Assembly: GCF_032678705.1 (NCBI RefSeq)
Contig: NZ_JAVTSS010000001.1
Coordinates: 992,001-1,056,000, forward strand
Origin: Pedobacter frigiditerrae
GTDB lineage: Bacteria; Bacteroidota; Bacteroidia; Sphingobacteriales; Sphingobacteriaceae
Length of the DNA stretch: 64,000 bases
Reading direction: 5' to 3'
Part shown: in pieces, positions 36,600 through 45,427 of the stretch
How the letters are laid out: each line of letters starts with the position of its first letter
Position numbering within the stretch: position 1 is the stretch's first letter
Translations under genes and position numbers: made by a program
The notes under the pieces: generated by a model
Databases searched by the model: none
Told to the model about the DNA's origin: nothing
The model's input: only the letters and a program-made list of their open reading frames with translations

Positions 36600-38495
36600 T
36601 TACGGTGCCTTAGCTAAAATGGCTTTTTGTTTATCTGCTTGATAAATTTTCTTGTTAAATTCTACAAACTCATTGTATTTTTCTGGTGGAAACTTTTTAG
36701 CCGTCATCATTTGTGTTCTGGCATAAGTAATCACGTTGTCTTTAGCTATAAACTTAGCACTATAAGAACCAAATTCTGAGGTGATATTAATGTCTTTAGG
36801 TAAAAATTCAATCGCATATCCTTTGGGTAGGTTGTACGTAATTTCATCATCATCTTGATAACTAAAACTAACTGCAAAATGTGTTTTTCTGTTCTCTATC
36901 TTGGCAGGAACGCTCTCTTTCCTATTCATTAAATTAATGGTTAAGAATATTTTATCAGCACCTTTCGTTAGTAATTGGGTAGATTTAAAACTAATATCCT
37001 CAGTCATAACAGGTTTGGCCTTATCGGCTTGCTCAAATTTAAATGCAATTAATTCTGCACCAGGAATACCATTGTTTTCATTAATTATTTTGCGTTGTTC
37101 TACTGGCTCAGCTAATAGTATGCCCATGTTATCTTCGAATTGAGCGTTACCATAACTAGAGTTAATGGCAATTTCTGCCAGCCCATCTTCTTTAAAAATA
37201 ACTTTCGTCTTTCTGTTTTGATAATTGTCTTTAGCAAGGTAAGCAGGGGTGTGAACTATCTTTCCACCATCTTCGGTAATCATTAAAACGTTTCTGTCTG
37301 CATTATCGTAACCAATAAACCCCATTGGAGAATGCTGACTTGTACATTCTAAAAAAGTGGTATCTTTTTCTAACGGAACACATAAAATCATATGGTTAGC
37401 CTGTCCCATGCTCGAATATTTTGGGTTCATGCTAGGCATCCCATTTCCAATTACAATTAAATTAGATTTGATGCCAGCCTCAAAAAGTAATGCTTTCATA
37501 TAGTTAGACAACGCTTTACAATCACCATAGTTAACTTGGGCAACTTTTTCAGCCAATATAGGCTTAAAGCCCCCAATCCCTAGCTGTACGCTTACATACC
37601 TTGTGTTTTGCTGTAAATGGTTATAAAGAATTTTTATCTTTTCTTTTGGTGTTTTCGCATCCTTAATTAAACTTTGAACTTTATCTTTTGTAGTGATAGG
37701 TAAAACATTCCCATTTTCATTCAACTTATAAATCCAAGCACCAAAGTTTTTCCAGCTATCGAAATTTCCAGTGGTATTGTCATACTCAAATTGAGTGGGC
37801 GATACTTTTACCCAGTCAGTAGCATTCTCTAAGCCAACACTGTAAGGTTCTTTCTCTATCACAGGAAGGTTAATGCATGACCACTTATATTGCATTTTAT
37901 CGCCAATCTTAACCGAATCTGTTTTAGTGTTGTTACTTGCTAGATATTTAATATTTAAGCCAGCATTTTTCCGAAAAGTATAACTAGATTTTTCTGTGGC
38001 AATGTTATAACCTTTTAGTGCATACCAAGAAGGAAAAGATAAAATGCCCTTGTAATCTTTACTATAACTGTATTCTATGGTGTATGGATAAGTAATGTTG
38101 TAAAATTTGAGAAATTTAAGCCTATTGTCTTCAAACATAGAATAATCTGAGATTAAGCTTTGGTCTTTTATATCTGAAGATTTATAATCTTTTATTTTCT
38201 TTCCGTTTGCATCATAAATTGTTGCTTTGATGTTATAAATGCTTGAAAATTTATCGTAATCTTCATTCATTTCTGCTAAATCGTCTCCTGCTTTATTTAA
38301 AATAGTTACGGCAATTTTATAATCTTGTTGACCAGTGCTGGCACTTTTAAAATCAAAGAACATTTCTTCGTTTCTAATTACTGCAATTGCATTTTTTGTA
38401 AGTGCTTCTGGAATTTTACTTACATCATAATTAGATTGTGAATTTGCATTGAACCATAAACAAGTAAAAAATAGGGCAATAGTTAGTTTTTTCAT
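36600..38495 (-). CDS. Exported DUF3857/transglutaminase-like protein with intact Cys
   Basis: A 631-residue protein with a signal peptide (cleavage near NANSQ). An N-terminal DUF3857 beta domain (about 40-250, FLKFYNITYPYTIEYSYS) is followed by a transglutaminase-like core (about 270-400) and a C-terminal beta domain like DUF3858. The core has YGDCKALSNYM with Cys326, NHM with His368, and LECTSQ, where Glu takes the place of the usual Asp. Such proteins are common in Bacteroidota and presumably act in the periplasm or at the outer membrane; no substrate is known. Its start overlaps the stop of the upstream paralogue by four bases (ATGA), so the two are translated together and may work as a pair. 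Confidence 0.85.
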   Translation of the reverse strand: MKKLTIALFFTCLWFNANSQSNYDVSKIPEALTKNAIAVIRNEEMFFDFKSASTGQQDYKIAVTILNKAGDDLAEMNEDYDKFSSIYNIKATIYDANGKKIKDYKSSDIKDQSLISDYSMFEDNRLKFLKFYNITYPYTIEYSYSKDYKGILSFPSWYALKGYNIATEKSSYTFRKNAGLNIKYLASNNTKTDSVKIGDKMQYKWSCINLPVIEKEPYSVGLENATDWVKVSPTQFEYDNTTGNFDSWKNFGAWIYKLNENGNVLPITTKDKVQSLIKDAKTPKEKIKILYNHLQQNTRYVSVQLGIGGFKPILAEKVAQVNYGDCKALSNYMKALLFEAGIKSNLIVIGNGMPSMNPKYSSMGQANHMILCVPLEKDTTFLECTSQHSPMGFIGYDNADRNVLMITEDGGKIVHTPAYLAKDNYQNRKTKVIFKEDGLAEIAINSSYGNAQFEDNMGILLAEPVEQRKIINENNGIPGAELIAFKFEQADKAKPVMTEDISFKSTQLLTKGADKIFLTINLMNRKESVPAKIENRKTHFAVSFSYQDDDEITYNLPKGYAIEFLPKDINITSEFGSYSAKFIAKDNVITYARTQMMTAKKFPPEKYNEFVEFNKKIYQADKQKAILAKAP

Positions 38496-40480
38496 TCCGC
38501 TTTCTTTTTAAATACTATTTGCTCAGCTTGTTTTTCTACAATTGCCTTAAATAATTCCTTCAAATCAAAATATTCTTCGGGCGTGTAAAAAGACTTATTT
38601 ATATCTATTATACTTTTAACCATTAATGATTTCCCTTCACTTAAGAAAGTTATGCTAAAAGTTCCCTTGTTATCTGGGATTTTGAAAGTGGTGCTTTTTG
38701 GTAATTTCTCAACCTCGTAATCTTCTGGAAAGCTAACGGTAATTCTATAGTTTTCTTTAATAGGATAAGCAAAATCTACCGGAAATAATCTTTCATCGTG
38801 TTTAAATGGGTTTTCTTTGGTTCTCTCAAATAACAGCGGAGTAAAGTAAACCAAATTACCAGCTTCCTCCACATTATCTTCAATGGTAACATTCATTGAT
38901 TCCGATAAAAGTTCATCAAGCGCATCAAGATTGGTTATTTTGTAGTCTGAAAGTTCTAAACCAGTTTTATCTTTCTTAAATGTTTTTAGAAACTCAGTCT
39001 CGTTATTGGTCGTCCTGTATTTATCTCTCAAATTTAAAGCTGCATATCCTTTAGCATATTGACTAATTGTGCCTTTAAGTTTATTTTCCTTATCTAACAC
39101 CAAATTGTAGTTAACTATTTTTTCATTTGCAAACGTAGGCTCCATCATGATCCACCTGCCATCTACATTTTTTAAATCAATGGATAAACCCTCATGGTTT
39201 AAATTATCATAAGAAATCATTCCAATAGGTAAATCTTTATCGGTGGCGTCTAATAATATATTTTGGTTTTTGATAACCAAATGAGCAAGTACATTATTAA
39301 ATTTGGTAATCATTGGATAACCTGGATGCATGCCATTATCTCTTGTACTTAGTAAAAGTGGACGCACATTTATTTTTGCCTCCTTTAATAAATTGATAAG
39401 GATTAGGTTGATGTCGGCCGAGCTGCCAGATTTTTTATCGAAAACAGCTTTGGGATTTAAACTACTTGCATACTTGCCACGTTCCTCATTCCATTTGATG
39501 TTGTTTTTCACATAATCAAAAATCAATTTTGTTATGGCTAAGGTGTCAGTTTCCCCTTTTAACAAATTGGGCAACAAAGATTTAGTATAGGAGTTTCTAT
39601 TGATAAACAAGCCAAAGTTTTCATCGTCTGCAAGTTCCTTAATAATCTTTGGCCATGAGCCATTGTAATCATAAATCCTTTCTCCAGGAAACTGTGTAGA
39701 TCGAAGTTCAAACTCTATGTTAGGGATGTAATCTTCTACGGTAGTGATAAAAGACTCATTTTTAAAGGCAGGTACGTTTTCCAATACATACTGGTCGTAG
39801 GTTGCGGTAGATGTTACTCCGGTAATGTAACTAGCATTAATATCTTCATGCTTAGTCCTGTTAATGGCTAAATAACCGCCCGTGTTTGTTTTATAGCTAA
39901 AATATTCTGGTATTTTAACATTATACTCGCTATAAAGTGTTGGTATATCACTTTGAAAACTCCAACCCCTTAAATTACGAATGAAATCTGATTTGATAGT
40001 GTATTTAAATTCTATAATAGAACCTTCTTTAACATTTGGTAATGCAAATTTTTTGTAAGTGAAATTTTTATTAAATTCTTCTGTAAACTTGGCATCTTTC
40101 GTAATTTTACTCACCACCATTTTGCCATCAACCATGTTATAAGTTGAGGCCTCCATGTTATTAAGGTCTTCTTTACTACTGTTATCAGATCTATATAGTC
40201 CTATTTTATAATTCGCTAGGTCATAACCACTTTTTGTTAAGATTTTATAACGAATGTGCCTTTCAAAAACGTAGACAAAACCATTAGTTTGGTTGTATTC
40301 AAAACGACAATTTCCTACGTCAAATAATTTAATGGCAGCAGCGGCAGAATCTTTACCTGTTGCCTTAGTTTGAAATTCTTCTGGAGCTATTTTACCGAAC
40401 TTAAATTCTTTTTTTTGAGCGTAACTGGTCAGCTGGGAAATTATAATTCCCACGAATAGAAAGAGCGTTTTAATTTTCAT
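38492..40480 (-). CDS. Exported DUF3857/transglutaminase-like protein lacking the catalytic Cys
   Basis: A 662-residue protein with a signal peptide (cleavage near SYAQ). It has the DUF3857 domain (about 60-260, NVKEGSIIEFKYTIKS), the transglutaminase-like core (about 310-420) and a C-terminal DUF3858-like beta domain. In the core the nucleophile position reads SGSSADINL: Ser354 replaces Cys, whereas His400 (LAHL) and Asp411 (LLDATD) are conserved. It is therefore probably not a classical transglutaminase or protease. It is the first gene of a two-gene operon with the Cys-containing paralogue at 36600. A binding or scaffold role is an inference from the lost Cys. Confidence 0.85.
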   Translation of the reverse strand: MKIKTLFLFVGIIISQLTSYAQKKEFKFGKIAPEEFQTKATGKDSAAAAIKLFDVGNCRFEYNQTNGFVYVFERHIRYKILTKSGYDLANYKIGLYRSDNSSKEDLNNMEASTYNMVDGKMVVSKITKDAKFTEEFNKNFTYKKFALPNVKEGSIIEFKYTIKSDFIRNLRGWSFQSDIPTLYSEYNVKIPEYFSYKTNTGGYLAINRTKHEDINASYITGVTSTATYDQYVLENVPAFKNESFITTVEDYIPNIEFELRSTQFPGERIYDYNGSWPKIIKELADDENFGLFINRNSYTKSLLPNLLKGETDTLAITKLIFDYVKNNIKWNEERGKYASSLNPKAVFDKKSGSSADINLILINLLKEAKINVRPLLLSTRDNGMHPGYPMITKFNNVLAHLVIKNQNILLDATDKDLPIGMISYDNLNHEGLSIDLKNVDGRWIMMEPTFANEKIVNYNLVLDKENKLKGTISQYAKGYAALNLRDKYRTTNNETEFLKTFKKDKTGLELSDYKITNLDALDELLSESMNVTIEDNVEEAGNLVYFTPLLFERTKENPFKHDERLFPVDFAYPIKENYRITVSFPEDYEVEKLPKSTTFKIPDNKGTFSITFLSEGKSLMVKSIIDINKSFYTPEEYFDLKELFKAIVEKQAEQIVFKKKAE

Positions 40481-40605
40481 GTTTTTTTTATCTATTGCAA
40501 TAATAAAAACATTTTAATGGCTTTTTTAATAACGAAGAAAATATTTTAAATAAAAGTTTATGATGTAAAAAGTATGAACATTTTTATGCCAAATTAGACG
40601 AAATT

Positions 40606-42444
40606 TTAATTATTAATGCTTTTTAATAGGGTTACTTTCCCATCCATAGTGCTTACCAGTACAGTTTTTCCATCGATTACATTAACTGTGTTAACCATAG
40701 AATTATCTATTTTATGAGCCCACAAATTTTGCTTTGTTTTAGGGTCAAAAACATAAACTACACCATTCCTTGTCCCAAAAAACACCTTTCCGTCCATCTC
40801 TATTAATTGCGATGGTGCATGCTCATATCCAAAGCCAACATTAAATTTCCAAGCTACACCTGGGTCTGCATTTTGAGTAGTATAACCTACTATTTCATCT
40901 TGCATTGTTTTACCATAAACGGTTGTGCTATCAGCAGATAATCCAATAGATTCGCGTACGCCTGCCGCCTTATTTCTCCATAAAGTTTGTCCATTATTTA
41001 CATCGATAGCAGTTAAAAAACGATCTGGTGCGGCAATGTAAACAACTCCATTTGTAGCAACAGGGGTAACCATTGCTGGCGAGAACATCCGGTTCATATT
41101 TCCGTTGTTCCATTTCCAAGCAAGGCTTCCAGTTTTTAAGTCTAAAGCATATAAATGCCTGCCCCATGATCCAAAAATAACTTTTCCTCTGTAAATTAAC
41201 GGTTTGCCAACAACCGCACCTTCAATGCCTTCATGTTTCCAAATTACTTTTCCGGTTTTAATATCCAATGCTCTAAAATTATGGTCACTTCCACCAATAA
41301 AAACGGTTTTACCATCAATTACGGGAGAGCCCAAAACAGAATGTTCAGTTGTTACTTTCCAAACTAATTTGCCATTGGCGATGTTTAACGCATAAATGTT
41401 TCCATCTCCAGAACCTAAAATAACAACTTGTTTAGTTGCCACGGGCGATGAATAAATAGCTCCTTTAGTTTGATAACTCCACAGTCTTTTACCTGTTGAT
41501 TTATTCAATGCTTCAATTAATCCTAAACTATTTCCGAAAACAACAACGTTATCGCTGTAGGCTGGTGTGTTTACTACGTTTGCGTTAGAATGATAAGTCC
41601 ACAACTCTTTTACAGCTGCATATTTTTTATTGACATCGTAATTAGGTCTGTCGTATGCTTTTAAAGACTGATGAACAAAAGTTTTTAGCGGGATTTTTCG
41701 CCAAGATGGCAATAACGTCTGCATAGGCTTTTTAAGTGAAAAATAAACCGTGTCTTTAGTCATATTAACCACGTTATAGCCACCAATGCTATCTTTTGCT
41801 CTTAAATTAGAGCGACCCATTGTAGCAGGAATTCCTTCGAAATTATACTGATGATTGTTATGTCCATGTCCGCAAATGATGTATTGAATGTTTTTTGCTT
41901 TTAACCTGTCTGTAACTTCATACCAATTGTCTAAACTGTTGTCAATAGGGTAGTGGTTGGCAAAAATAACAGGCATTTCCTTTGGTGTTTTCTTTAAAAC
42001 ATCGGTTAACCAAACTGTAGCATCTCTTGGTATATGACCATCAGACATGCGTACATAAGGTCCAGATGCACAGCCAATAAAACGATAACCTTTATAATCA
42101 AAAGTGAATTTATCGTAACCAAATTCCTTAATAAAACTAACACCTCCGGATTCAGACCAACCTGTATCATGATTACCAGGCATGATATAATATGGTTTTT
42201 TCAATCCCGATAGGATTTCCCGAGCAAGTTTTAACTCCTCATTTGTACCCATTTCGGTAATGTCGCCGGTTATGATGGTAAATTCCAATTCAGGCTGACT
42301 GTTAATATCAGCCACAGTTCTTCTTAAATCTTCATCCGCATTTGCGCTACCAATATGAGTATCGCTTACAAAGGCATACTTAAAGCTTTGGGCAAAAGCA
42401 GCAGTACTAAAAAATAGAAAAGCGATAACAATTATCTTTTTCAT
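40606..42444 (-). CDS. Exported metallophosphoesterase fused to a PQQ-type beta-propeller
   Basis: A 612-residue fusion with a signal peptide (cleavage near AFAQS). Residues 21-240 form a calcineurin-like phosphoesterase with SDTHIG (Asp28, His30), TGDIT, PGNHD, ANHYP and CGHGHNN, so all metal-binding motifs are present. From about 290 to the end the protein has seven or so PQQ-like propeller blades with the pattern ALDIKTGKVIWKHEG. It should act in the periplasm. PQQ itself is not necessarily bound; many such propellers are protein-binding. The substrate is unknown. It is a single gene, 125 bases away from the divergently read-through transglutaminase pair and 33 bases after ppnP on the same strand. 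Confidence 0.88.
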   Translation of the reverse strand: MKKIIVIAFLFFSTAAFAQSFKYAFVSDTHIGSANADEDLRRTVADINSQPELEFTIITGDITEMGTNEELKLAREILSGLKKPYYIMPGNHDTGWSESGGVSFIKEFGYDKFTFDYKGYRFIGCASGPYVRMSDGHIPRDATVWLTDVLKKTPKEMPVIFANHYPIDNSLDNWYEVTDRLKAKNIQYIICGHGHNNHQYNFEGIPATMGRSNLRAKDSIGGYNVVNMTKDTVYFSLKKPMQTLLPSWRKIPLKTFVHQSLKAYDRPNYDVNKKYAAVKELWTYHSNANVVNTPAYSDNVVVFGNSLGLIEALNKSTGKRLWSYQTKGAIYSSPVATKQVVILGSGDGNIYALNIANGKLVWKVTTEHSVLGSPVIDGKTVFIGGSDHNFRALDIKTGKVIWKHEGIEGAVVGKPLIYRGKVIFGSWGRHLYALDLKTGSLAWKWNNGNMNRMFSPAMVTPVATNGVVYIAAPDRFLTAIDVNNGQTLWRNKAAGVRESIGLSADSTTVYGKTMQDEIVGYTTQNADPGVAWKFNVGFGYEHAPSQLIEMDGKVFFGTRNGVVYVFDPKTKQNLWAHKIDNSMVNTVNVIDGKTVLVSTMDGKVTLLKSINN

Positions 42445-42477
42445 TTCAAAAAGGTTAAAACAATGGTTTTTAGCTAT

Positions 42478-42759
42478 TTATCTGTATTGGCAAAGGTAAG
42501 CTGCCTGTATTTCGGTCTTTACCTTAAAAGAAGAGTTTGCTGGTACTTCAAAATTACTTCCTGTATTAAAAACTTTCCATTCTTGGTTATCTGGAAGCAA
42601 TGCTGATAATGAACCCTCAATAATGTGCATGATTTCTTTTTGAGCGGTTCCAAATTCATACTCACCAGGATTAATTATCCCTATTGTAGATTTTCCTTCC
42701 GCAGTAGCGTAACCTAAAGACTTTACATTGCCATCAAAATATTGGTTTTCTTGTATCAT
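42478..42759 (-). CDS. ppnP: Pyrimidine/purine nucleoside phosphorylase
   Basis: A 93-residue cupin-fold protein of the PpnP (DUF1255, YaiE) family, which phosphorolyses a range of nucleosides to base and ribose-1-phosphate. The start MIQENQYFDG at 42759 matches the family length of 94; an upstream ATG at 42804 in the same frame would add 15 unrelated residues and is not favoured. Family motifs are FDGNVKSLGYATAEGKSTIGII, PGEYEFGTA and EIMHIIEGSLSALLP. It is divergent from guaB with 139 bases between, so two genes of purine metabolism share one control region. Confidence 0.9.
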   Translation of the reverse strand: MIQENQYFDGNVKSLGYATAEGKSTIGIINPGEYEFGTAQKEIMHIIEGSLSALLPDNQEWKVFNTGSNFEVPANSSFKVKTEIQAAYLCQYR

Positions 42760-42858
42760 ATTATTAATTGATTTAATGAGCACAATATAAATATTTGTCA
42801 GCAAAGCTTAATATTTAAGCATCTTTAACAATACCTTTTTATTTGCGTTGTTTTTTTG

Positions 42859-42866
42859 TATCTTTG
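42859..42866 (+). promoter_or_regulatory. guaB -7 promoter box
   Basis: TATCTTTG matches the Bacteroidota -7 consensus TAnnTTTG and lies 33 bases before the guaB ATG. A TTTG at 42842 is the only -33 candidate; its spacing of 13 is short, so only the -7 part is secure. Confidence 0.6.
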
Positions 42867-42898
42867 CCCTGCAAATAAGAACTCCTAATTTATTTGCT

Positions 42899-44368
42899 AT
42901 GCAACTCGATCCCAACAAATTTATTGCAACAGGTTTAACGTACGATGACGTATTGTTAGTGCCCGCATATTCAGAGATTTTGCCCCGTGATGTTAATACA
43001 GCAACATTTTTAACAAAAAAAATTAAGCTTAACGTTCCATTAATTTCTGCTGCCATGGACACGGTAACTGAAGCAGAATTAGCTATTGCCATTGCTCAAA
43101 ATGGAGGCATCGGAATGCTTCACAAGAATATGACGATTGACAGACAAGCTGAAGAGGTACGTAAAGTGAAACGTTCGGAAAGTGGAATGATCCAAGATCC
43201 AGTTACGCTTTTAGAAACGTCTGTAGTTGCAGATGCTTTTAAGATCATGAAAGAGCATAAAATTGGAGGTATTCCTGTTGTTAGTGCCGATAATAAATTG
43301 GTAGGTATCATTACTAATCGCGATTTGCGTTTCCAAAAAGACATGGCAAGACCGATTGCTGAAGTAATGACAAAAGACAACTTAATTACTGCTCCAGAAG
43401 GTACAAACTTAGTTCAAGCAGAAGAAATTCTTCAAAATTATAAAATTGAAAAGTTGCCTGTAGTTAATGCAGAAGGTTATTTGTGTGGGCTAATCACTTT
43501 CAAGGATATTTCTAAAGTTAAAAATTACCCAGTTGCTTGTAAGGATGAAAGAGGAAGGTTACGTGTGGGTGCGGCAGTAGGAGTAACCGCAGATACCTTG
43601 CAAAGAGTAGATGCACTTGTTAAAGCTGGTGTAGATGTAATTACAATTGACACCGCTCACGGTCACTCAAAGGGAGTGGTTGATAAATTAAAGGAAGTAA
43701 AAGCAAAATATCCAGATTTACAGGTTATCGTGGGTAATATCGCCACTGGTGCCGCTGCTAAATTTTTGGCCGATGCTGGTGCCGATGCGGTTAAAGTAGG
43801 TATTGGACCAGGTTCTATTTGTACCACGAGAATCATCGCTGGTGTTGGTGTACCTCAATTATATGCAGTTTTCGAATGTGCTAAAGCACTAAAAGGTACT
43901 GGAGTTCCTGTTATTGCCGATGGTGGAATTAAACACACAGGAGATATCGCTAAAGCAATTGCATCTGGAGCAAGCACCGTTATGGCTGGTTCTTTATTCG
44001 CAGGAGTAGAAGAATCTCCAGGTGAAACCATCATCTATGAAGGTCGTAAATTTAAATCTTATCGCGGAATGGGCTCTATCGAAGCTATGGAGCAAGGTTC
44101 AAAAGACCGTTATTTCCAAGATGTAGAAGACGATATTAAAAAATTAGTGCCAGAAGGTATTGTTGGTCGTGTGCCATTTAAAGGTACTTTGGCCGAGGTG
44201 ATGTACCAATACATTGGCGGTTTACGTGCAAGTATGGGTTACTGTGGTGCTGCAACAATTGAGAAGTTACAAGAGGCTCAATTTGTACAAATCACTGCTG
44301 CAGGTATGAGAGAAAGTCACCCTCATGACATTACAATCACCAAAGAAGCACCAAACTATACAAGATAA
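42899..44368 (+). CDS. guaB: Inosine-5'-monophosphate dehydrogenase
   Basis: The rate-limiting enzyme of GTP synthesis, oxidising IMP to XMP with NAD. The start at 42899 (MQLDPNKF) gives 489 residues, the usual length; the frame is open 17 codons further upstream, but the promoter box lies inside that extension. The catalytic barrel is interrupted by two CBS domains (about 99-207). The active-site loop GPGSICTTR places the nucleophile at Cys308. The flap is [15 protein letters not shown], and the C-terminal [11 protein letters not shown] segment is also typical. It is monocistronic, with a long 3' region before a distant terminator. Confidence 0.97.
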   Translation: MQLDPNKFIATGLTYDDVLLVPAYSEILPRDVNTATFLTKKIKLNVPLISAAMDTVTEAELAIAIAQNGGIGMLHKNMTIDRQAEEVRKVKRSESGMIQDPVTLLETSVVADAFKIMKEHKIGGIPVVSADNKLVGIITNRDLRFQKDMARPIAEVMTKDNLITAPEGTNLVQAEEILQNYKIEKLPVVNAEGYLCGLITFKDISKVKNYPVACKDERGRLRVGAAVGVTADTLQRVDALVKAGVDVITIDTAHGHSKGVVDKLKEVKAKYPDLQVIVGNIATGAAAKFLADAGADAVKVGIGPGSICTTRIIAGVGVPQLYAVFECAKALKGTGVPVIADGGIKHTGDIAKAIASGASTVMAGSLFAGVEESPGETIIYEGRKFKSYRGMGSIEAMEQGSKDRYFQDVEDDIKKLVPEGIVGRVPFKGTLAEVMYQYIGGLRASMGYCGAATIEKLQEAQFVQITAAGMRESHPHDITITKEAPNYTR

Positions 44369-44427
44369 AATTGAAAGCTTAAACCTTCCTTCCGGACAGG
44401 CCAGCACCAAAGACTAAAGCGTATGTC

Positions 44428-44480
44428 GTCATTGCGAGGCACAGCCTGTCCCGACTATTCGGGAAAGAAATCTTAAAGCA
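44428..44480. repeat. GTCATTGCGAGG-type intergenic repeat
   Basis: It begins GTCATTGCGAGGCAC and ends near GAAATCTTAAAGC, the same head and tail logic as the elements at 54972, 58674 and 63316. It contains the inner inverted segment CCTGTCCCGA / TTCGGG. This type is common in Bacteroidota intergenic DNA. Confidence 0.55.
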
Positions 44481-44519
44481 TTTTATATAGGCTTATAAAT
44501 AATTTGAAAATCAAATACA

Positions 44520-44550
44520 GCGGGGCATCGGTTACGATAGCCCCGCTTTT
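44520..44550 (+). terminator. GC-rich terminator
   Basis: The stem GCGGGGCATCG / CGATAGCCCCGC (one bulged A) is followed by TTTT. It is the first strong hairpin downstream of guaB, about 150 bases after its stop. Confidence 0.75.
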
Positions 44551-44718
44551 CGTTTCTGCCGAAGAAAAATCGGCATTCACTTCAATCTGGTTTAATTAAA
44601 CTAAAACAGTGCAAAATACAACAGTTGCTAAGTCTCAAAACCTACATTTCTAAATGCTAACAGGCTAAAATCAGCTGGTTTCTTAATTCTATAGCCATAA
44701 TTTTCTATAGCATATTAG

Positions 44719-45072
44719 CTATGTTAATGATAGCGCTTTTATCTTCCTAATAGAGAAAATTGAAATTAAAACCCCAAACCCTAAAATAAAGTAGCTTTCA
44801 TCAACAGGGCACTCAAGCACATCAGAAGCTAAATAACCACCTGGTGTTCCACTAGTAAACAAACAAGGTGTGGAGGGAGAAATTGCAGGAAAGACGCAAC
44901 CAGGCGTAGCGACTATTTTCACCATCATACCGCCAGCATCAAAATATTTCCCACCACCATTTTTATTTGTATAAATGGTAAGTCCATCAAGTGTACAACC
45001 TACACCTGCTTTAACACTCGAAACTAAAATAGAAAAAACTAAAAAAAGATAAATGAATTTTTTTACGCACAT
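44719..45072 (-). CDS. Small exported Cys-containing protein with C-terminal membrane anchor
   Basis: A 117-residue protein I cannot assign. It has an N-terminal signal peptide (VKKFIYLFLVFSILVSSVKA), a short Gly/Pro/Cys-containing middle (Cys in GVGCTLDG, PGCVFP, TPCLF and LECPVDE), then one hydrophobic segment (YFILGFGVLISIFSI) and a basic tail RKIK. The CPxD motif, membrane helix and basic tail resemble a C-terminal anchoring signal. A TAGCTTTG promoter box lies 47 bases upstream on the same strand. The next gene downstream is convergent guaB. A membrane-tethered periplasmic protein is the safest reading. Confidence 0.6.
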   Translation of the reverse strand: MCVKKFIYLFLVFSILVSSVKAGVGCTLDGLTIYTNKNGGGKYFDAGGMMVKIVATPGCVFPAISPSTPCLFTSGTPGGYLASDVLECPVDESYFILGFGVLISIFSIRKIKALSLT

Positions 45073-45118
45073 AAAAAATAATTTTTATGGATGCATAAAA
45101 CAATAGGTAGGATTTAAG

Positions 45119-45151
45119 CAAAGCTATATTTTCTTATTCAGATTCCCTCAA
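45119..45151 (-). promoter_or_regulatory. Promoter of the small Cys protein
   Basis: On the minus strand, TAGCTTTG (45119-45126) fits TAnnTTTG, with TTG at 45149-45151. The spacing of 22 is slightly long, so the -33 box is tentative. Confidence 0.45.
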
Positions 45152-45331
45152 TTTTTGGTAAATAAAAAAGATATTTCTACTTAATTGGGTTTAAATATCC
45201 AAAACACCGAAGGTTGCTAGTTCCAAATCCTTAATTCTCTAAACTTCTCAATGTTAAACAGCTACTTTGCTAATTAACATTCCATATTTAATTCCGTCAA
45301 TCAAAATTTTCAAAATTAATTCCAAATAAAA

Positions 45332-45362
45332 TTTGGTAGTTAAAATTTTTAGAATACATTTG
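45332..45362 (+). promoter_or_regulatory. Promoter of the TonB-dependent receptor
   Basis: TTTG (45332-45335), 19 bases, TACATTTG (45355-45362) is a near-ideal Bacteroidota sigma-A promoter. It gives a leader of about 60 bases before the ATG at 45428. Confidence 0.75.
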
Positions 45363-45427
45363 TCGATATATTCTATAGATTTAGTAGACTATAGAAAAAT
45401 TTAGATTACGTAACCAATAAATTTACA

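Larger units (their letters stand above)
44369..44718. other. Intergenic region downstream of guaB
   Basis: This 350-base stretch has no credible gene. It contains a palindromic repeat (44428-44480) and a terminator (44520-44550); the rest is AT-rich and featureless. Confidence 0.6.
45073..45427. other. Divergent intergenic region with two promoters
   Basis: This 355-base AT-rich region sits between the small Cys protein and the TonB-dependent receptor. Apart from the two promoters listed separately I see no gene, and no Fur-box-like palindrome that I would defend. Confidence 0.6.

Noticed and set aside
42760..42898. Purine riboswitch between ppnP and guaB
   Set aside because: The 139-base gap is AT-rich with a promoter box only about 33 bases before guaB, leaving no room for an aptamer on the guaB side, and no purine-aptamer core is visible.
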